Assembly (NCBI RefSeq): GCF_001045555.1
Contig: NZ_LFBU01000001.1
Coordinates: 2,294,001 to 2,358,000, forward strand
DNA length: 64,000 nucleotides
Direction of reading: 5' to 3'
Source of the DNA: Marinobacter subterrani
GTDB lineage: Bacteria; Pseudomonadota; Gammaproteobacteria; Pseudomonadales; Oleiphilaceae
In this document: positions 60,178-64,000 of the stretch, piece by piece
Numbering within the stretch: position 1 is the first letter of the stretch
Layout: the number at the start of each line of letters is the position of its first letter
The notes under the pieces: generated by a model
Told to the model about the DNA's origin: nothing
Database searches by the model: none
The model's input: only the letters and a program-made list of their open reading frames with translations
Translations under genes and position numbers: made by a program

Positions 60178-61836
60178 TCAGAACTGGTAGCTGATGCGGG
60201 CCAGCAGTTTGCCGGCGTCCTGGTCTGGCACCACGTCCCGGAGGGTCTGGCCCCAGTATATCTCGCCGTTCAGATGATCACCGTATTGCCAGCGCAGACC
60301 CAGGCCAAGGCTATACAACTCCTCGTTGGACGGGCTGATATCTTCAACCTTGCCATAGTCTGCGAACACGAAGGGCTCAAGGCCGTCTCGCCATCGGTAA
60401 CGGCCTTCGACGCTGGCAAACAGGCCATCGGCGCCGGCAACCGCACCGGAGGGATAACCACGGACACTGCCCGAGCCGCCAGACTGGAACAGCAGGGTTG
60501 GCGGCACGGTATCGTCTTCTGAAAACTGCCAGCCGCCACGGAAAAATCCGAGAAATCCTCCGCCCAGCGCCTGCACCCAGGACGCATCGCCGTCGTAAAG
60601 GGTGTAGTCCTCACTGGCTCCGAACACATTCTCCACGTCCGCCTGCACGGCGCCCTGGCGAAAGCTCCAGTTGGCCGTTCCCAGGTACCCGTTGACTTGC
60701 GCGCCCAGCGCCCAGCGATCCACGTCAAACTCGCTGACCGCCTCGCCCTCAAGTTCCGTGGTGGACTTGATCGCGGCGTTCTCGAGGTAGCTCTGAATCA
60801 GGACCGTATCACCGGAGTACCAGGGCTGGTCCCAGCGCAAGGCAATTTCCCGGGAGTCACCGGTAACGTTCAGGGCTTCGAACGGGCCTTTGACAATTTC
60901 GATATCGCCCTGGCTGAACCGCACGCCCAGTCGGCCGCCCCAGCGATTCACCGGCGCATCGTAACTGAACAGACCGTTCACCGAACCTTCCGAGCCCACT
61001 GCAAACAGGGTCAGGCGGTCGTCGATCCTCAGTGGTCCGTTCACCACCAGCGAAGCGCCAAGACGTTCCTCGCCGGTGCTCTCCGAGCCGGCGTTGTCGG
61101 CAAAAACCTGCCCGATGAGCCGCGGCTGCTCGTTGATGGTCAGGCGGATATCGGTTTCTCCGGATTCCTCGCCTGCGGCCAGCGCCGCCCTCAGGCTGAA
61201 GTTGGCGGTGCGGTTGATCCGGGTCAGGGCCGGTCGTAATGTTCGCACATCAACGACTTCACCGGTCTCCACCGGCAGTCCCCACAGCACCACCGGGTCC
61301 CGCGTGTAATGCTCGTTGGCGATGATCACCTTACCCAGGCGGCCCTCCACCAGTTGCAACCTGAGGACGCCGTTCTGTATCTGTTGCGGCGGCACCAACG
61401 CACGGGCGTTAACCAGGCCCTCGCCGGCATACAGCTCGTTAATGGCATTCACCAGCTTGTTGATGTCGCCGAACGTGACGGTCCGGCCCTCGTAGCCGGC
61501 AATCAGCTCGCGGATCTGTGCCATGGGCAGTAATTCGGAATTATTGATGCGAACCTCGCGAAGCTCGAAGGTCACGCCGGATTCCGGCAAACCGCCCGCT
61601 CCAATGGCAGGCGGTGTTTCGAGCGGGTCCTTCTCGAGTTCCCGGGGTTGTTCCCGAAAATACTCCTCACTCTGAAGGGTTCTCTCCTGTTGCAGCGCCG
61701 GGTCAAGGATTCTCAGGTCCGGGGCTGGCGCCTGCTGGGCGGCGACCAGGCCGCTGCCCACTGCCAGCCCGACACCCGCCAGATACACCCGGCCCTTTCG
61801 GGCCATCGGCGGGTGATCAGACTTCTTTTTCGTCAT
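60178..61836 (-). CDS. TpsB-type outer-membrane transporter (ShlB/FhaC/HecB family)
   Basis: A 552-aa Omp85-superfamily protein exporting its TpsA partner. Signal peptide VYLAGVGLAVGSGLVAAQ. POTRA domains: ELREVRINNSELLPMAQIRE, TFGDINKLVNAINELYAGEG, RLQLVEGRLGKVIIANE. The barrel holds the family motif (SSGSGSVRGYPSGAVAGADG-like: GGSGSVRGYPSGAVAGADGL) and ends in ARISYQF, a proper outer-membrane C-terminal Phe. ATG 61836 has GGAG upstream and overlaps the TpsA end by 20 bp. Confidence 0.93.
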   Translation of the reverse strand: MTKKKSDHPPMARKGRVYLAGVGLAVGSGLVAAQQAPAPDLRILDPALQQERTLQSEEYFREQPRELEKDPLETPPAIGAGGLPESGVTFELREVRINNSELLPMAQIRELIAGYEGRTVTFGDINKLVNAINELYAGEGLVNARALVPPQQIQNGVLRLQLVEGRLGKVIIANEHYTRDPVVLWGLPVETGEVVDVRTLRPALTRINRTANFSLRAALAAGEESGETDIRLTINEQPRLIGQVFADNAGSESTGEERLGASLVVNGPLRIDDRLTLFAVGSEGSVNGLFSYDAPVNRWGGRLGVRFSQGDIEIVKGPFEALNVTGDSREIALRWDQPWYSGDTVLIQSYLENAAIKSTTELEGEAVSEFDVDRWALGAQVNGYLGTANWSFRQGAVQADVENVFGASEDYTLYDGDASWVQALGGGFLGFFRGGWQFSEDDTVPPTLLFQSGGSGSVRGYPSGAVAGADGLFASVEGRYRWRDGLEPFVFADYGKVEDISPSNEELYSLGLGLRWQYGDHLNGEIYWGQTLRDVVPDQDAGKLLARISYQF

Positions 61837-64000
61837 CCGTGCTCTCCATTGTTGTTGTGGCCTGGCGATCGTCCAGGTTGACAGCGCTTCCCTCAATACC
61901 ACCGGCCGATTCCAGAGCCGGCGCAACCGGGCCCGAGAAGTCCATGGGCACGGTGAGGCTGCGCAGGATCGCGTCGGTACCACCCTGCAGCGTTCGGTCC
62001 GTATTCCGGGCTACACTGGCGCCGTTGACTTCCAGGCCGGTGTCCTGACGGCTCTCGTTGTAGTTCGGGCTCTGCACATCGTGGCCCGGGCGATAGTGGG
62101 AGACATAGGCGTCGGTCCAGGTCCAGCCATCGCGCATGCGCAGGCTGAACCGGGTATCCGGCTCGAATAGCTGAACATCCACGTCCCGAACCGCGGAACT
62201 GCGATTGTTCATGTACAGGGTATTGGTGCTGGTGATAACCGACAGATCCGTGCCCACCCAGCCGGAATCAATCGCAAAACGGTCCGTGGTGGTGGCAACG
62301 GTGGCCTGCTCGGCATGGAACTGTGCCATTTCAATGCTGCCGCTGCTGTCGATACCGAGGGACACGACATCGGCGAGATTGCCATCCGCGCCGGTAACCA
62401 CGCCATCAAGCCGGGCTCCGGTATGCTCGATGTCCGTCGCGATGGTTCGGCCCTGCAGGCTGATCCGGGCCGGCACGGCAATCCTGTCACCGGAAATGGC
62501 GTCACCGGCCAGAACAGCGACTGGTCCGCCAGCGGTCAGCCGAGCGAAGTTGACGTCGTTGCCCGCCGCCAGCGACTGCCCGCCCGCAGACTCGATAACA
62601 TCTACAAGGATGGTGTCTACCGCCCGCAAACTGACATCCGCCCCGGAAGAAACCGCATCCAGCATGGAAATACTGGCACCGGCCTCCGCCAGAACGCCGC
62701 CGCCCACATCCACGGAATCCGCCACGGTGATATTGCCACCGGCACTGGCGGCAAAGTCACCACCGGCAAGCACGTCTCCGGTAATATCCAGCGCGCCGGC
62801 GGCCGTCAGGGAGACACCGGTACCGGCGTTCAGGCCATTGCCGAGGCTGATGCTGCCGCCAGCCGTGGCAATGATGTCCTGCCCCGCCTCGATGGTTCCG
62901 GAAGTGGCAACCCCATCCCCTTCATAGCTGGCAATCACGATGTCTCCGGCAGCATCCAGGTTGACAGTGCCGGTTTCAGCCAACAGGCCGCCCAGCAGGA
63001 TATCGCCGTCAGAACCCTCCACACCCAGGGTAGAGAGATAGATGTTGCGGCCGGCTTCCAGCGACCCCGAACGGGAATCGAAATCGCCGCCGATGGCCAC
63101 GTTGATGTCCCGCGCCGCCCGGATGGTATAGCCTCGGCCGGCGTCAATCCGCTCGAGAAACAGCTCGCCGCGCAAGGCGCGGGTGATCACATCCCGACTT
63201 GCCTTCACCAGGTTACCGGAAATGTCGCCATTCGAGGATTCCAGGAAGGCATCACCACCAAGGTCCGGATCGTCGGTTTCCTTGCCCACCCGGATTTCGC
63301 GGAATGTGATGTCGCCATCGGCAATCAGTTCTACCAGACCATCGGCGCTCAAGTACCCCCCCGCCTCCGGGTCCTTCTGGCCATGGCTCTGATTGCCGGT
63401 GGTGTGGATGCGGATCTCGGCATCGGCGCTGTCGGCATTGGCAAACTCCACGGCAGCATCCGTCGCGTCCACCACGATATTGCCACTGAGGGATTCGAGC
63501 CGTCCGAGTTCCGCCGTCTGGCCGGCATCCACCACCAGGTCGTCCCCGGCGGACGCCTCGCCAACGCTGACATTGCCATCGGCCACCAGGTTGATGACGG
63601 TGCCCGCATTGGCGCTGCCAACCTCCAGGTTGCCGTCGCTCGCCAGATCCACGTAGGTGCCCGCTTCCACCGAGCCAAGGGAGCCGTTGCCACCGAAGCT
63701 GCCGACAATGTCGCCGTCGTTGGCCAGCACGCTGTCCAGCGTCACATCCGCCAGGCTGTCGAACCGGATAATGCCCTCCAGTGCGGCCAGGCCGCCACCG
63801 GTCACCGTATCGAGGAATGAGAGGTACAGGGCGCCGGTTTTGCTGAGCACTGTCGGCTCGGCCGAGGCAAGTTGCAGACTCTGGTCGGCACTGCCGATAT
63901 CCCCCACGGCAGTGAGCGTCAGCGGGCCACCGCTGGCAATGCGGTGTGCGTCGCCATCACCCTGAATGGTAGCGCCCTTCAGCGCCATGGCGCCGGTCGA
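61817..64000 (-). CDS. TpsA-type filamentous haemagglutinin-like exoprotein (partial, N-terminus outside window)
   Basis: At least 727 C-terminal residues of a large secreted protein, open to the right edge. The visible part is a long run of imperfect ~20-residue beta-helix repeats (ATSGTIEAGQDIIATAGGSI, SLGNGLNAGTGVSLTAAGAL, DITGDVLAGGDFAASAGGNI), typical of TpsA passengers. A distinct C-terminal domain follows (YVSHYRPGHDVQSPNYN; SLTVPMDFSGPVAPALES) ending in an acidic tail. The end overlaps the TpsB start by 20 bp. The N-terminal TPS secretion domain must lie beyond 64000. Adhesion or surface function is inferred. Confidence 0.88.
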   Translation of the reverse strand, partial: STGAMALKGATIQGDGDAHRIASGGPLTLTAVGDIGSADQSLQLASAEPTVLSKTGALYLSFLDTVTGGGLAALEGIIRFDSLADVTLDSVLANDGDIVGSFGGNGSLGSVEAGTYVDLASDGNLEVGSANAGTVINLVADGNVSVGEASAGDDLVVDAGQTAELGRLESLSGNIVVDATDAAVEFANADSADAEIRIHTTGNQSHGQKDPEAGGYLSADGLVELIADGDITFREIRVGKETDDPDLGGDAFLESSNGDISGNLVKASRDVITRALRGELFLERIDAGRGYTIRAARDINVAIGGDFDSRSGSLEAGRNIYLSTLGVEGSDGDILLGGLLAETGTVNLDAAGDIVIASYEGDGVATSGTIEAGQDIIATAGGSISLGNGLNAGTGVSLTAAGALDITGDVLAGGDFAASAGGNITVADSVDVGGGVLAEAGASISMLDAVSSGADVSLRAVDTILVDVIESAGGQSLAAGNDVNFARLTAGGPVAVLAGDAISGDRIAVPARISLQGRTIATDIEHTGARLDGVVTGADGNLADVVSLGIDSSGSIEMAQFHAEQATVATTTDRFAIDSGWVGTDLSVITSTNTLYMNNRSSAVRDVDVQLFEPDTRFSLRMRDGWTWTDAYVSHYRPGHDVQSPNYNESRQDTGLEVNGASVARNTDRTLQGGTDAILRSLTVPMDFSGPVAPALESAGGIEGSAVNLDDRQATTTMESTDDEKEV

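Noticed and set aside
62315..63820. 501-aa forward frame over the TpsA gene
   Set aside because: Antisense shadow of the repeat-rich exoprotein; its repeats mirror the sense-strand repeats.

Overview
The window looks like chromosome from a marine gammaproteobacterium, most likely Marinobacter or a close relative. This rests on gene content and codon style (urt urea transporter with urea carboxylase, RadD, SapC, two-partner secretion, MXKDX and DUF1127 proteins), not on any rRNA marker; none is present.

Layout. (1) 1-9.3 kb: a LysR regulator cut by the window edge, a solute-binding-protein gene truncated by a Tat-exported class A beta-lactamase gene, a SlyD-like FKBP, a decayed XRE regulator, an aaeXAB-like efflux operon, RadD and a CopD-like membrane protein. 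(2) 9.6-14.8 kb: a cold-shock protein, a LOV-PAS-GGDEF-EAL photoreceptor and a large unknown protein with a possible Cys/His/Asn triad. (3) 14.8-41 kb: an accessory region. Intact single genes (lipoproteins, MBL hydrolase, CorA, NYN protein, PepSY/cytochrome b561, MOSC, NERD, SEC-C, DUF3010, diguanylate cyclase, TerC, DUF2628, HepT/MntA, S41 protease) lie among more than a dozen gene fragments. Several fragments are partial copies of intact genes in this same window. A type VI secretion cassette (PAAR, effector, candidate immunity genes) lies at 26.7-28.9 kb. A broken ice-binding-protein gene, an orphan HigA and an IS110 transposase tail also occur here. (4) 41.0-46.0 kb: an AT-rich defence island with a Hachiman pair (HamA DUF1837 nuclease, HamB helicase) and a DarT-like ADP-ribosyltransferase coupled to a protein that is not the usual macrodomain DarG. 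Both pairs end in sequence resembling an integron attC box. (5) 46.4-59.3 kb: a complete urea-assimilation locus. urtABCDE (ABC importer) is divergent from allophanate hydrolase and urea carboxylase, followed by a GntR/FCD regulator. (6) 59.4-64 kb: SapC, a TpsB outer-membrane transporter and the C-terminal part of its TpsA exoprotein, which runs off the window.

The urea locus works as a unit: UrtABCDE imports urea, urea carboxylase makes allophanate, and allophanate hydrolase releases ammonia and CO2. GntR-type half-palindromes in the divergent promoter suggest local control. Two families of short palindromic repeats (GGGGTCAGATGAA, and CTGTCCCGGTTTT types) and a foldback element with a fixed core but changing arms are scattered through the window. 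Copies of the first family supply the stop codons of two genes.
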